From Phymatolithon calcareum (lineage: Eukaryota; Rhodophyta; Florideophyceae; Hapalidiales), in assembly GCA_977006965.1 (NCBI GenBank), contig OZ345355.1, positions 2,108,001 through 2,172,000 on the forward strand: a stretch of 64,000 nt of DNA, read 5' to 3'. This document shows positions 31,483 to 42,533 of the stretch, piece by piece. Positions within the stretch are counted from its first letter, which is position 1; the number at the start of each line of letters is the position of its first letter. The position numbers and the translations under genes were made by a program. The notes under the pieces were generated by a model. The model saw only the letters and a program-made list of their open reading frames with translations. It did no database searches and was not told the origin of the DNA.

Positions 31483-32525
31483 ATGCCTCGAGAAAAAGAT
31501 CCGCGCCGAGTGGTCGGTGCAGCCGTACACACCAAAGCAACCTCGTTGACAAGTCTAGCAGAGTGCTGCCGACTATACGGAGCGTTTTCCAAGTCAAAAA
31601 AGGTGAACGGCACCGTTCAAGAGGTACTCGTCGATGATATCAAGGGTCGATCGAGCACGTCCCTTCGCGTGAAATGAGTTCTTGTTCAGAAACCGATCCA
31701 GAAGACTAAGATTAAGACTGTCAAGATTAATAACGTCAAGGCAGGGAAGGCAGACGAAGACTCTCGTTCCTCTCGAATGGTTGTATCGAGTCCCAGCAGG
31801 CAAAATTCTGTACCTCGAACGCCGGCTTACAGTACTCGTGGTCGAATATCTTCTTCGCCAAACGCCGAGTTCTCGGTTCCAATGCCAACCACAAGCACAC
31901 CGGAAGGACACACAAACCTCAACGCAAGCAAGAGAAGCTCTGAACACCCTATGTCGGGCTCTCTCGCCTACGCCCTGCAAGGTTCTTGGGACCAAGCCTC
32001 GCAAGAAGAGCTTGATGTCATTACGCCAGACCCTGCGCCAAGCGCTTTTGTTCATGGAGTGCCATTTTTCGAGCGCCAGGTTCTATGTCCAATTGGAGGA
32101 AGAATTCCGCGACAGTTCTGGAAAGTTCGCTCTATAAATAGAGATGTTATATTCGAGAACGGTGGCATCGGGTTCCACACATCGTAGGATTCCTTCATGA
32201 TGATGCTTCGCCGAGTCCAGCTGCGAAAAATTGTTGCATGGATATCGGCTAAGCTGAAACGAATAGGAAGAACGGAGGCTAAGATTTTCGGAATACTCGT
32301 CCTCATGAGTTCGGCGCAAAGAGATTTTTGGAAGTTTTCTATGGGGAACAAGTATATCTTCACTCCTTCATTTTCAAACAGTGAGATGACCAGAGCCAGG
32401 TTCTCCGAGTACCTCCGGTGCGTCACATTCACCGTGCAATCAAGTGAACATGGCACTATGCCTTCCGTACGGTACCGGTGGGCGCTCGTTCACGATTTTA
32501 TCGATGCTAAAATGAGTTTTTTCCG
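31483..32525 (+). pseudogene. Unknown repeat gene R2, copy 2
   Basis: The plus strand starts at ATG 31483 with PREKDPRRVVGAAVHTKATS and a strand-rich block KVNGTVQEVLVDDIKGRSST, reaching a stop at 31677. It continues in the same or shifted frames with VKINNVKAGKADED, a Ser/Pro-rich linker (VPRTPAYST), EELDVITPDPAPSAFVHG (about 32010), then frames to about 32525. The start block resembles a small chromo- or SH3-like module only in outline. Related to 27785-28570. At least two frame breaks make it a pseudogene unless short introns exist. The window shows no transposase signature for it. Confidence 0.4.
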
Positions 32526-32954
32526 ATCATTAAAATGATCACAAAAAACCCAATGTGTCTCTGCTAGACCTGGTTTTGCTTTGCCAAGTTCATATCTCTT
32601 GGTAAAGAAACGGAGGCCATTGGATTGAAAATGTCCTCCTTCAGCACATCGCCGTCTACCGTAAAACGGAAAAAGGTTGCGAGTTACAGAATTCAGACTA
32701 AGGAAAAAGTGAGATAATGCTGTATCTTAATCTGGGTACCACGACAGAGGGCGTGAAGCAAAACGCTTTGGAAGGTGAAACTGCCCATAGTACAATTGTA
32801 CAGCGCCGTCTTGTGACCCTATATTCCTGTACAAGGCGCCTTGTCCTCCGGGATTCACTCTGCCTCGCGCAATAATCATCGATGTTCAGTACTCCAAAAG
32901 GTATATTTGCCCTAAGGGCGGTGTTGAAACCCACGTAACTCCTCCGAAAATGGA

Positions 32955-33250
32955 AAAGAAAGGCACAGGTGGCATTATGACTACTCTAGCTGTTCAAAGC
33001 AACTGCAGAGTCTGACAAGTCAAGGAATTAACCCTCGTGTTCTCATCATGTAGTAGACTTTCTGACGCCACAATCAACATATGTGGCACTTCAGCAGGTA
33101 GAAACTGTTTTGCTAAGCATGCTGAACACATCCATGAGCTTGATGCCTTTGATGAGCCCATTAATGAGTAGCTTTCGTTGGCAAAAATAATTGATTCTCA
33201 TTCCCTCAATTGAGGGAAAATTCCCGTCACATAGACACTAGTATCTCAGG
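32955..33250 (+). repeat. Dispersed repeat R1, copy 2
   Basis: See copy 1 at 30955-31320. The landmarks are the same but visibly more diverged, ending CACATAGACACTAGTATCTC. Confidence 0.6.
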
Positions 33251-33264
33251 AATTTTTAAAAACT

Positions 33265-33425
33265 AATCTGTCTGCGATGTTTATCACAGCACGGAATAGT
33301 AACTTATAAATTTTAATTGAGGAAATTCGCTGCATGGACCGAAAAAGATGGCAAAATTCGCTAAATCGGCCCCCTTGCAAAAACTACTACTCGTTATGAT
33401 TTCAGCTAGACAGCCGCTTATCATT
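33265..33425. repeat. Inverted copy of the MULE-like element's subterminal DNA
   Basis: 33318-33400 is the reverse complement of about 34895-35000, sharing GAGGAAATTCGCTGCATGGA and CTACTACTCGTTATGAT. It probably represents the left subterminal region of the same element. The outer 29-bp terminus is not present here. Confidence 0.55.
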
Positions 33426-33429
33426 ACAC

Positions 33430-33690
33430 GTAATTAAGAGAACTTATTGAGAAGGTGCCATGTGTCCCAACTTGAGGAAAGTCGGCACGTTTCTAATCGC
33501 ATTATACTAGCATCGAGAGTTGTCAGTTATCTTATTCAGAATTGCATAATATCACGTCAATTGCTCGTGCCACTTCATTCTCTTCGGTAGGGGGTCCATG
33601 TGGGCTTCTTCAGGGTTCTACTGAGTGTAACAATTGCCCATGCTCCTTGACTAGTCAATGACTACCCATATCTTCAATTAGCTTCCTTAT
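33430..33690 (-). repeat. Family C LINE insertion
   Basis: The 3' end lies at 33430 (complement of GTAATTAAG..), with the CCCAACTTGAGGAAAGTCGG block. It is flanked by CTTATCATTACAC (33417-33429) and, with one mismatch, CTTATTATTACAC near 33686-33698. Confidence 0.65.
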
Positions 33691-33724
33691 TATTACACTA
33701 CTAATCCGCTACGCAAAGTACTCT

Positions 33725-34862
33725 GCACCTCGTCGCATTCGACTGCTAAGCTAACTCACAACGCTCTCGCCCGAACCGTCTGAACTCATGGAGAAGATGG
33801 AGCTCGTGCTAAGGGTGGGTGACTTTTTTTTTTTTTCCTTTCAAGTTTATTTAAAAGCCCCACAGACTTCCGAAGATATGGGCAAGGCTTCCTCTGGTGC
33901 TACCTACCTTTGTGTAGCTCACAAAACGTCCACTAGAATCGCAGACGGGAAAACTTAGGACTCAAAGTAGTCCTATCTCAGTCCTCTACGGGATTGTTGG
34001 TGCTTGGACTCGACCACTTTTTGCCTTGCATTCTGCGGATTAATACAGGCCTTCTTCGTTCTCCATGCGTTCTATGAGTGTCTTGCTAAATAGTAAGAGC
34101 TCATCTAGCGCCTTAAGGGTGGGTGACTGCCCTGGAGCAAACTTTGACGACGTTGTCAACCTCGTAATCGCCCACAACACGTCTATTGGCAAGGCACATC
34201 GATGGGCAAGTTCCTCACGCCTTGCTGCTACAAGAAGCACCAGGAAAATTCCTCTGAGCTGAGAAGCCGCTTGTGGAGCCAGAGGTCATCGAAAGTGACA
34301 TGCTGAGGTTTGTTGTTAGCAGCCAAGTGACAACATTCCCTGTGGTAGTTAACAGCGACTACCGCGCTGCATGCTCTTGCCGCTACTTTGAAGAGCACCA
34401 GCGGCCATGTATCCACGTCGTAGCTGCACTTTTGTACTGTTCTAGACGCTTGGCGCAGCATCGAGTCGCGTTCGACCCTTGAAACAAGAATTGGTGTGGG
34501 ACCCATGGCTATTGATAACGTGGGCCAAGCAACACGAGGGCATCATCATTCGTGTTGCAGTCACTGGTTACCAGCTAGTACAGGATGATTTGGTTCCGTT
34601 TGACCTTGTCGCTAAGCTGGGCCGCAAGCGCAAGAGGCCGTACTTCCCGTCCGAAAAGAAGTCCCGTCACGGCTCCTCGTGCAGAAACAACGGTCACTTC
34701 TCGCAGACATGCGCCAAGCAGAACATCCGCAATATTGTTGAGGCGAAGCGAAAACACATCGACAAAGCGGCTCAGTCTATGATAATTGAGCTCACCGCCT
34801 GCGATGACGGAGATGCTACTTGCGACGAGGAGCTGAAGCATCGAGAGTTGTGCATGAAATAA
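33725..34862 (+). pseudogene. MULE transposase C-terminal region with SWIM zinc finger
   Basis: The plus strand, in three frames, reads GANFDDVVNLVIAHNTS (about 34140), then a SWIM finger ACSCRYFEEHQRPCIHVVAA (34370-34430; CxC...CxH complete). It continues with GRKRKRPYFPSEKK and a degenerate zinc knuckle CRNNGHFSQTC (about 34680-34715), with a stop at 34862. SWIM plus a terminal zinc knuckle is the usual C-terminal order of Mutator-like transposases. The catalytic DDE part upstream is missing or replaced by LINE insertions (33430-33690, 33825-34113). Frame changes near 34480 make it inactive. The TIR at 34870-35089 follows directly. Confidence 0.7.
33825..34113 (-). mobile_element. Family A LINE, 289-bp truncated insertion
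   Basis: A T run at 33825 is the poly-A tail on the minus strand. The insert includes the full family A 3' UTR and the last codons (LLLFSKTLIERMENEEGLY, stop at about 34043). It is flanked by TAAGGGTGGGTGACT at 33810-33824 and 34114-34128. Confidence 0.9.
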
Positions 34863-34869
34863 ATATTAT

Positions 34870-35089
34870 TTTTTTGATAAGTTTATTTCTATGGAGTGGT
34901 CTGTGTATCATAACGAGTAGTAGTTATTGCAAGGGGTGCCGATTTAGCGAATTTTGCCACCTTTTTCGGTCCATGCAGCGAATTTCCTCAATTTTAATTT
35001 TTCCTTACAGTAAGGCGACAGCCAGAAAATAAGCGAAAAAACATACTTCGCTGAAATGTGTTAGGGAACGGTTTGGTCTACAGCTCCCC
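34870..35089 (-). repeat. Terminal region of the MULE-like element
   Basis: Read on the minus strand it begins GGGGAGCTGTAGACC, continues to GTTCCCTAA, then ACATTTCAGCGAAGTATG. The same terminus occurs at 26253 and at both ends of 45769-46924. Its direct attachment to the MULE gene suggests it is the TIR of this element family. Confidence 0.6.
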
Positions 35090-36089
35090 ATTTGGGAAGT
35101 CTTGCGAAATGACCCCACACAAGCCCTCACCAATCTCTGGTCATGGTCAAAGGAAATCAAGAACTAGATTCCCGCGAGGACGTGTCGTCTTTCTCATCCG
35201 ACCTGGACTCAAATACCGAATCCTCCGAAAATATTAGACCCACATGTACCAAATCATGTCAATTTCCGTACTCGGAATTATCGTGGTTGCGGCATATATC
35301 TCGCCTCTCTCCAGACCCAAGGAGTAGAATGAAGCTACATAAACCCTACGAAGACATGCAACTGGCCCTACATTATTGTGTGGGGACTTTAATGCGAGGC
35401 ACAAGCTCTGGGACGAAAGACAGAATAAAGAGGAGTTTCTCTTCTTCGATGGTGCGAGAGTTTTCGTTACAATGTTAATGTCCCAAGACAGCCGACGTTT
35501 CATGCACAGTCCCGAAAAGCTGCATTTATCTATTCATCTCGAAAAGAATCCAGTGCGGTCGCACAAGAGTGTTGAATGAATCGTGGGGAGGGTGCAGCGA
35601 CCACTTCCCCGTCGTCTGTACATCTAATTTGATATCATCATGATGCCTCCAAAAATGGAAAAGGAGTTTCCAGTCCCGCTTCAGAAACGTTCTAATCCTC
35701 TTGCTGAAGCCCGAGTTGCAGAGTAGTACACGAAGCACATGTCAGCATTAATCGAAATAATGGGAACAGTTTCCACTCAGCTTGAACTTGAGTCATTGTA
35801 CGAGAAGGCTTGCAAAGCCCTTAACTCCCCTTGGCTTGTCAGTAAAAACCGCGAGGAGGAAGATTCACAAGGCACTGGGACCTCGAGCTAGACAGACTAG
35901 CTTGTAAAAGGTCCCGTTTCTTCAAGAAGGCGAAACTCACGAACGATCCCGACGACTGGCGAGAGTAACGAAAAGTACATAAGACCATCAGGAGCAAAGT
36001 AACATCAAAAAAAGGAAAATGTTTTCAAGAGTTCGTGCAAGATATGTCAAACTCCCCTGCCAACAATGCCTCTGCTATACTGAGTAAAA

Positions 36090-36610
36090 GGTAAAGGAAG
36101 CAATGAAGGATATTGAATATCTCAAGATGTATGAAGACTTGCGACAAGCCCTTCAGAAAGCCCAGGAGGGATCTGTCACGAAGAAGAGGAGGAGAGAAGA
36201 AACAATTAAGGTATGGGAAAAGGAAGAAGAAGGCAGGTCAATGAAGATTCCTATTGAAGGCAAGCTACCAGGGATCCTTTACATAGGAGAAAGAACAACA
36301 CGTTTAAGGTGCCTAAGGTTGACATTCAACCGAGCACCCCTTTGGAGGAAATCAGTGCTGGGTGCGTACTGTGGGATTACCGCGGTGGTCGAACTAGTCG
36401 CCTTACAACGTACTCTAGCGTCATCGAAGATGAGTACAGAAATTGAGTTTGAGTGCAAGAGACTTACCGGAGCTCTTGTTGGGAGAGAAGTACGAATCAA
36501 GAACGTTTTGAGCAGCCAGATGACTATAGCGTAGAGATTATGCAAGAGCTGCCCCGTTACTCCAAGGTGAGGCTTTGGGAGCTCTCAAAAATAAAATCAT
36601 CAAATATCCC
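36090..36610 (+). mobile_element. Family D LINE, 521-bp insertion in LINE F
   Basis: 5'-truncated D element: C-terminal domain (RTTRLRCLRLTFNRAPLWRK), stop at 36534, 3' end ...AAATATCCC. It is flanked by CTATACTGAGTAAAA at 36075-36089 and 36611-36625. The C-terminal 143-codon frame is intact. Confidence 0.92.
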
Positions 36611-37223
36611 CTATACTGAGTAAAATTGCGAAACGTAAACAAGGTACAATCTTGAAAAACTCAGCAATGGGCATCGAATTGGAACCGAAGGAATTTCCAA
36701 CTCATTCACATTCGAGGACCATGGGATGGAGAAACTGGCTTTCGACGTAGCCCAAGAACTGGAGGATGAAATTGAAGCGGCCATTCATCGTGCCCCACAA
36801 CGAAAAGCCGCTGGAGCCGACGGAATCTTCTCGGAAATGTTTCAAGCCTCGCCTGAGCTATCTGCGAAACTTATCATATCCCTCTGGAGGGCGTTTGGCC
36901 GCGTGATATAAACCCCTAGCTCCTTGAACCTGACAAAGCTTCCCCCATTCTACAAGAAAGGCGACTCAAGAGACTCTGCAAACTACAGACCGATAGCCAT
37001 TTTATCGAATGCATGGAAAATCATCGAGAGTGCACTGGATAAATTCCTGAGAAAACACTTACAGGTTCAATAAGATCCAAACTGGGTTCAGAAAGGGCTC
37101 TGGATACTCAGATGCCGTATTGCGCACTATTGTGGCAATCAAAAGTGGTCACAGGAACCTTACCGTTCTCGATCTTTCGAAGGCCTTCGACAACATACGA
37201 AGACATGTTCTATCTCGACTACT

Positions 37224-37295
37224 AGAGCAAAACCGGCCCTGTTACTCTTGAAGAGAGGCCTTGGGAGCTTTTAAAATAAATCAACACATATCCCC
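37224..37295 (+). mobile_element. Family D LINE, 72-bp insertion in LINE F
   Basis: Only the last part of the D 3' UTR is present (GGGAGCTTTTAAAATAAATC, then CATATCCCC). It is flanked by CTATCTCGACTACT at 37210-37223 and 37296-37309. Confidence 0.9.
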
Positions 37296-37652
37296 CTATC
37301 TCGACTACTCAAGAAGAGGCTTCTTGTAACACTGGTCTCATGGGTTATGTACTTTCTCCAACCTAGCATGATCTATACTCCTGCGGACGACCGAAACAAC
37401 CAGGTTTGTAATTAACAAAGGGGTCGCACAAGGATCGCCACTATCACCGGCGCTATATAATATCTTCAAGGACGTTCTCACTGAGATCCTGTCAAGAATT
37501 CCGCTTCATTATTCAAAAAGCCCGGCCACGTTTCTCGCGGATGACGTCATACTTTGCGCTTTTGCCAATAGGGCTGCAATTGCTCCTGGACATCGCTTCT
37601 GACTGGACCACCTGTACCGAGATGGTTTAGAAAACAAATGTCGGAAAGAGTT

Positions 37653-37862
37653 TTTTTGAATTTTGAATTTATTAAACGCCCTCAGAAACACTCATAAGAC
37701 TGTAAGGGAGATGCGTTTCAGATGCTACTACCTTGGTAGCTCCGTTACTCTGTTAAAGCCCGCAAAACCCGGGCTCGATGCTATCGTCTTAGCCCTAGCT
37801 GCAAAAACCCTCCTCCAGAGAAGGTGGAGGGAAAAGCTTAGAGTCCACTTGTCCTGTTCGTA
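37653..37862 (-). mobile_element. Family E LINE, 210-bp insertion in LINE F
   Basis: The minus strand ends in A(n) (T run at 37651) after AATAAATTCAAAATTC. It matches 60775-60980 nearly base for base. It is flanked by GGAAAGAGTT at 37643-37652 and 37863-37872. Confidence 0.85.
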
Positions 37863-38102
37863 GGAAAGAGTTGCCTAATAGCTCCCAATGGTACATACGA
37901 AAGCTTCAAAACGATTTTATTCGTTCTTGCAAGAAAAGAAATCGAGACTGTGTCTGAAAGTACATACTTAGGCATGTCCATATATTCAAACAACGAAGCA
38001 GAAACTCATACGCTTTCCAGAATAGGTGCTACATAGAATCGATTGATGGTTCTCGGAAACATCGGACTCCACGGCAAAGGCTTCGCACCCTCGACATGCT
38101 TA

Positions 38103-39394
38103 CCGGCTATCCTCTTCGCTGACGATGTTCTTCTCTCTGCGAAATCACCCGCGGCACTGCAAGGACTATTGGATATAGCTACCCAATGGGCACAAGAGCG
38201 AGAGATGACTTGGAACACTAAACAAGGGAAAAGCGAAGTCCTCGAATCAGAAGAAACATTGGGCAAGACATTCAAGCTAGCGAACAAGGTGCTAGCACAA
38301 GTTCCGGAGGTCACGTACCTTGGAGTATCCCTAGACCCCGGAGGAGTTACAGATACGTTAATGATGCAACGACTAAAGAAATCAAGGACGGCCGTGTACG
38401 AATTGCGTACACTGGGAGTGTTCAAGAAAGGGCTGAGTATACAGAAGTGTATTCAGATATACAAGGCACTAGTACAGCCACGCTGGGAGTACGCAATGCA
38501 CTTAACGCCCTGGACAGAAGACGTACAAAATGCCGTCAAGGAAGTAGAAGCAACATTCTTCAATCAAGTATTCGGGCCACTGGCCCGAGGAAGGACGGAT
38601 AGGCTCCGTCTCCTGTGCCGGATCCAGGCGGCCGCACATCGACGAGAAATGTTGGCCTTCAAAATGCTGAGAAGGAACAAGGCGAAAGAACGTATGTATT
38701 CAAAGGAAGTGCCCGAAAGAAGAAACAACCATGAATGGCAATACACGAAGAAGGATATCGCCGCGATGGAGACCAGAGAGCCGTTCGGTGAAGCGGTAAA
38801 GCATATCCAAGCAAACCAATCTTCGCAAGCACTTCGATCGAAATTTCTGGAAATGGAAGGAGACCGCCTAGAATCGAAGCGGAAAAGAAAGATACCATAC
38901 GACAAAACAAGAGAATTGCCAGCAATCCTCAAGTTCCCCAAGGTGAAGCACAGACAACTCGCACTGCAGTATGCCTGTGGCAGATTCCCACAGGTGTCAA
39001 CAACAAGTATGACTGAAGAATTCGGCACCAGAGCCAGAGAGCATATGGAGACCCTTGAACGCACGCTAGCAGGGTACGAACTCGAAGGAGAAAAACGACT
39101 GGAAACAGAAAAGGCGCTAGATGAGCTCTTACTATTTAGCAAGACACTCATAGAACGCATGGAGAACGAAGAAGGCCTGTATTGATCCGCAGAATGCAAG
39201 GCAAAAAGCGATCGAGTCCAAGCACCAGCAATCCCGTAGAGGACTGAGATAGGACTACTTTGATTCCTGAGTTTTCCCGTCTGCGATTCTAGTGGACGTT
39301 TTGTGAGCTACACAAAGGTAGTTAGCACCAGAGGAAGCCTTGCCCATATCTTCGGAAGTCTGTGGGGCTTTTAAATAAACTTGAAAAAAAAAAA
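38103..39394 (+). mobile_element. Family A LINE, 1.29-kb insertion in LINE F
   Basis: 5'-truncated exactly before the catalytic AILFADDVLLS box. It ends with a 3' UTR (39186-39382) and poly-A, and is flanked by ACCCTCGACATGCTTA at 38087-38102 and 39395-39410. The coding part is open to the natural stop. Confidence 0.95.
38109..39185 (+). pseudogene. Family A ORF2, catalytic box to C-terminus, open
   Basis: About 358 codons are open from AILFADDVLLSAKSP to the end MENEEGLY. The region covers the RT catalytic box, the thumb (YLGVSLDPGGVTD, YKALVQPRWEYAMHLTP), an RxxLLCRIQAAAHRREMLA segment and the C-terminal domain (KFPKVKHRQLALQYACGRFP). It lacks endonuclease and RT motifs A and B because of 5' truncation, so it cannot act alone. 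The intact frame suggests recent insertion. The upstream ATG at 38043 belongs to LINE F, not to this element. Confidence 0.85.
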
Positions 39395-39425
39395 ACCCTC
39401 GACATGCTTAAGACTATATAATGCA

Positions 39426-39715
39426 CAGGGATCCTTTACATAGGAGAAAGAACAACACGTTTAAGGTGCCTAAAGTTGACATTCAACCGAGCACCCCTTT
39501 GGAGGAAATCAGTATTGAGTGCCTATTGTGGGATTACCGCGGTGATCAAACTAGTCGCCTTACATCGTACCCTAGCGTCGTCGAAGATGAGTACAGAAAT
39601 TGAGTTTGAGTCCAAGAGACTCACAGGAGCTCTTGCTGGGCGAGAACTACGAATCAAGAACGTTTTGAGTAGCCAGACGACTGTAGCTCGGAGATTATCG
39701 CAAGAGCTGTCCGGC
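39426..39715 (+). repeat. Family D LINE fragment
   Basis: It shares AGGGATCCTTTACATAGGAG through the C-terminal domain to about 39710 with other D copies, then diverges before the usual 3' end. No clean target duplication was found. Confidence 0.6.
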
Positions 39716-40439
39716 CAATGACGGAGTATCCTCTCCCGTTCGCAGACCTGACGAGTAACATCTTTCACGCATAGTACGCTCTAGAGAGAAACCTGTTCTC
39801 AAGAATGCGCGGCACCTGGTGCAGTAATATGCAGGCCCGCTTTCCAGGAATATGCCGCCTGGAGTCCATTCAACTACGCCAAGCGTATTTGAGCACAGAA
39901 ATATCGAAGAAAACTGGCACTCGAGCTCAACACGACTGGCAATATTGAACGCGACAAACGATGTGCTTCACAAAGCTCTCCTCTGCACCTCTACAGAGGT
40001 GCTTACGCGCAACCTAGAAGCTACCACTAATGTAAGCGCAAAAGCATCAGACCATAGAAGAACGCAAAAGAAGAATGGGATGCATGTCTCCCTCCTAAAG
40101 CCGTTGGACGAGAGGGCGGCTCCCTCCTCAGCCCCTCAAGAACGAGCTACCACCATTTGTCACCCTAAAAAACTTGAAGCACAGGCTTCTTTGCACGTAC
40201 TGGTTATTTCACCGCGTCGCATACCCCTGGCAAGAGCAAGCAAGAAACGAAGATTTCGAACTCGATGAAGCTCTCACAGTTATTTCAAACACAATGCCCT
40301 AGCAATGACTTTCCGATATTCAAAAAGAGATGCTAGAAATGGCAGTTGATACTGCCCAAAGAAAATGTCCGAAGTCCACTACTTAAATGAAAGCGTAAGC
40401 GAAGGATTGTAGCGCGACGAAAAGTCTGTCAGGTTTAAT
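39716..40439 (+). pseudogene. Probable family F C-terminus
   Basis: Frames contain LERNLFSRMRGTWCSNMQAR, LRQAYLSTEISKKTG and FHRVAYPWQEQARNEDFELD with stops between them. Position after LINE F suggests its C-terminal domain. No second copy exists here to confirm it. Confidence 0.3.
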
Positions 40440-40453
40440 GATAATTGACAAAG

Positions 40454-40614
40454 AAGAAGCAGAAAGGTAGATTTTTATTTAAAAGTTACCAACGCATCTG
40501 CTGACGCTTGGGGTAACTTTCCAAGTGCCAAGAGGTTTTGGCTGGATTCTGTCTATGGAAGAGTTTCTGTAACACGATTCAGTGGGGTACAAGAACCCAC
40601 CTCTGGTCTCCTTT
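40454..40614 (-). mobile_element. Family B element, 161-bp insertion
   Basis: Minus strand; begins (AAG)n on the plus strand, i.e. a (CTT)n tail. It is flanked by GATAATTGACAAAG at 40440-40453 and 40615-40628. Confidence 0.9.
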
Positions 40615-40940
40615 GATAATTGACAAAGGAAGCTTCAGTTAAACAGAAATCCAATCCATTCTGCCATTCAACCTGATTTCTGCATCTCTCTCAGAGAAAA
40701 AAGAAACCAGGTCGCAATGCGATGTTGACGGAATCCAGGAGATCTGCCACAAGAACACGACGTAGAAAAGTAGGCAACCCAGCTTAGCGCTGTGATAAGC
40801 CTCTCAGTTGCTAAATAGACAGTGAGAGCTTCAAGTAAACTCACATCCATCCATCTATCATGATTTCGGGTGCTCATTCTGCTGATTTTCATCTGCCACC
40901 AAATGTTACCTGTTGTGGCCACAAGCTCGCTTCATTACGT

Positions 40941-41286
40941 TTTTTTGCAACTGTTTAGTTGTTTATTTGAAAGCCCTCATTAACACTCTTAAGACTGTAC
41001 GGGAGCAGCTTTTCGTAACTTGTACATTCTAGTATGTCGCCTGGTCCCTAATACAGGGACTCGTCGTTCCCCATATTGTCAATTGTGATGACGCTGTATG
41101 GAGTCTAATTACATTTCTCCGGAGTCCAGTTCGTATTTTGTCATACGTATGGTCTCCAGGTGGCGCTCTGCTGCCGTTCCGAATGTATTCCATATTAGCG
41201 TCGTGCTCACTTGAGGGAAGCTTCCGCTTGCGTATTTTATGGTCACCTGTCGATATCTCACCTAGGCAAACCTGAGGATGGCCGGG
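40941..41286 (-). mobile_element. Family I LINE, 346-bp insertion
   Basis: C-terminal coding relic plus 3' UTR; the T run at 40940-40946 is the poly-A. It is flanked by TCGCTTCATTACGT at 40927-40940 and 41287-41300. Confidence 0.9.
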
Positions 41287-41300
41287 TCGCTTCATTACGT

Positions 41301-42039
41301 GTAAGATAGTAGCGTGGTATCACTTTCGAGTACCAATAGCCTTGGACTCCCATGGTCTATATGAGAGGCTCTGGCCCCGCAAAAAAAACTCTAACCGTAG
41401 TTCGTAGTAGAAGAAGATGAACGAGCCAAGTGTTAAAGGCCAGATACTGACCTTAATATGCCAAGGTTAAACGCATTGTTGCGGACACCTTAGTCTTCTA
41501 CTCTACAGTAGTAATGGAAATAGGAATGGTTCTATAATTCAGATATTGTAATGAATCATAGAACCCATTTGATTTCCTTCCTCACAATCGCTACTACTCT
41601 TGTACATGTTGAGGTACCAGCGTCTCTCCTATTCAGGTTGCAAATGAATTTTTATACCTTACGCTTCTCGGGATTCGCAATCCACGTAGATCATGCACTC
41701 TCTTATCATGACTTTCTCTGTGCTTCTAGAAACGACTTAGCACCAGACGCGTTGTGTGTTTCTGTCGATTCGTTCATCCGGCGTCCCCCTATACCGGCTA
41801 GATGCCGCAGGTTGGATTGGTGTATTGAAACAGCACGTGGCGCACCAAGCGATGCTCATGCATTCTTGAAACGTGTTCAAGCAACAATAGCTCCATCGTG
41901 TGTCTCAGGTCGGTAGCACCGTATACCTTACCACGTTGACAGCGGAAAAATAGCCTTATCTGCGATTGGTCCTTCGACGCGTCGACGGCACGGCGAAACA
42001 AATTGAATTCAATTTGTTTTGCAGTTGTTCAGTTAACTT
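41301..42039. other. No gene recognised
   Basis: A 121-codon frame (41551-41916) has no recognised domain and no paralog in the window. Confidence 0.3.
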
Positions 42040-42533
42040 CCACGACTCGCACGTGTTCAGAATAGTTGATTCAGTATTACAGAGGGCCGAAAGCCGGAGG
42101 AGCATGCCCCTTGAAAGCCTTCATCGGTCAGCACGCTTGAGAAAATAAACGATTCCCAGTTGTATTCTTTGCCTCATGTGTGCCTTGGAGTCCCCTCGAA
42201 GAGACAGAATGGATCCTATGCAGCGCACAGGTGCGTGCATTAACGGAGAAGAACAAAACTTGACTTCAACACAACACATATTGTACAGTATACGTGACTG
42301 CGTCGGCTAGCAGGCTTAGTCACAGGAATTGAGGCCCAAGAAATAGATAGGAAATACTGCAGGCTTTGGTGCTTGAAGAAACGGTTAACCCTGCGAATGA
42401 AGTGATATGGCTGGATACGTTAAGCGTACGTAGTCCTTTGTGGAGATGAAGAGCTAGAAAAACATAAGGTGTCGTTATTTATCGTACAAAAATAGTTTGT
42501 GATGTTATATAATAAATCCAAAGTTACTGTCAG

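Larger units (their letters stand above)
35140..38102 (+). pseudogene. LINE family F ORF2 (endonuclease plus RT), with nested insertions
   Basis: Plus-strand pieces, once the insertions are skipped, give an endonuclease relic (CGDFNARHKLWDERQ near 35376; RPTFHAQS-like near 35490), a linker, RT entry with EAAIHRAPQRKAAGADGIFS (36765-36830) and FYKKGDSRDSANYRPIAILS (36945), motif A LTVLDLSKAFDNIRRHVLSR (about 37155), motif B KGVAQGSPLSPALYNIF (37415), catalytic FLADD (37530), then SKYLGMSIYSNN (37960) and GLHGKGFAPSTCL (38065), resuming at 39411. The motif A Asp and the catalytic DD are visible. Frameshifts and stops plus four or more insertions make it dead. Coding resumes weakly at 39720-40430 (FHRVAYPWQEQARNEDFELD). 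Confidence 0.8.

Noticed and set aside
38564-39199. 211-codon minus-strand open frame
   Set aside because: Antisense to the intact LINE A C-terminal frame.
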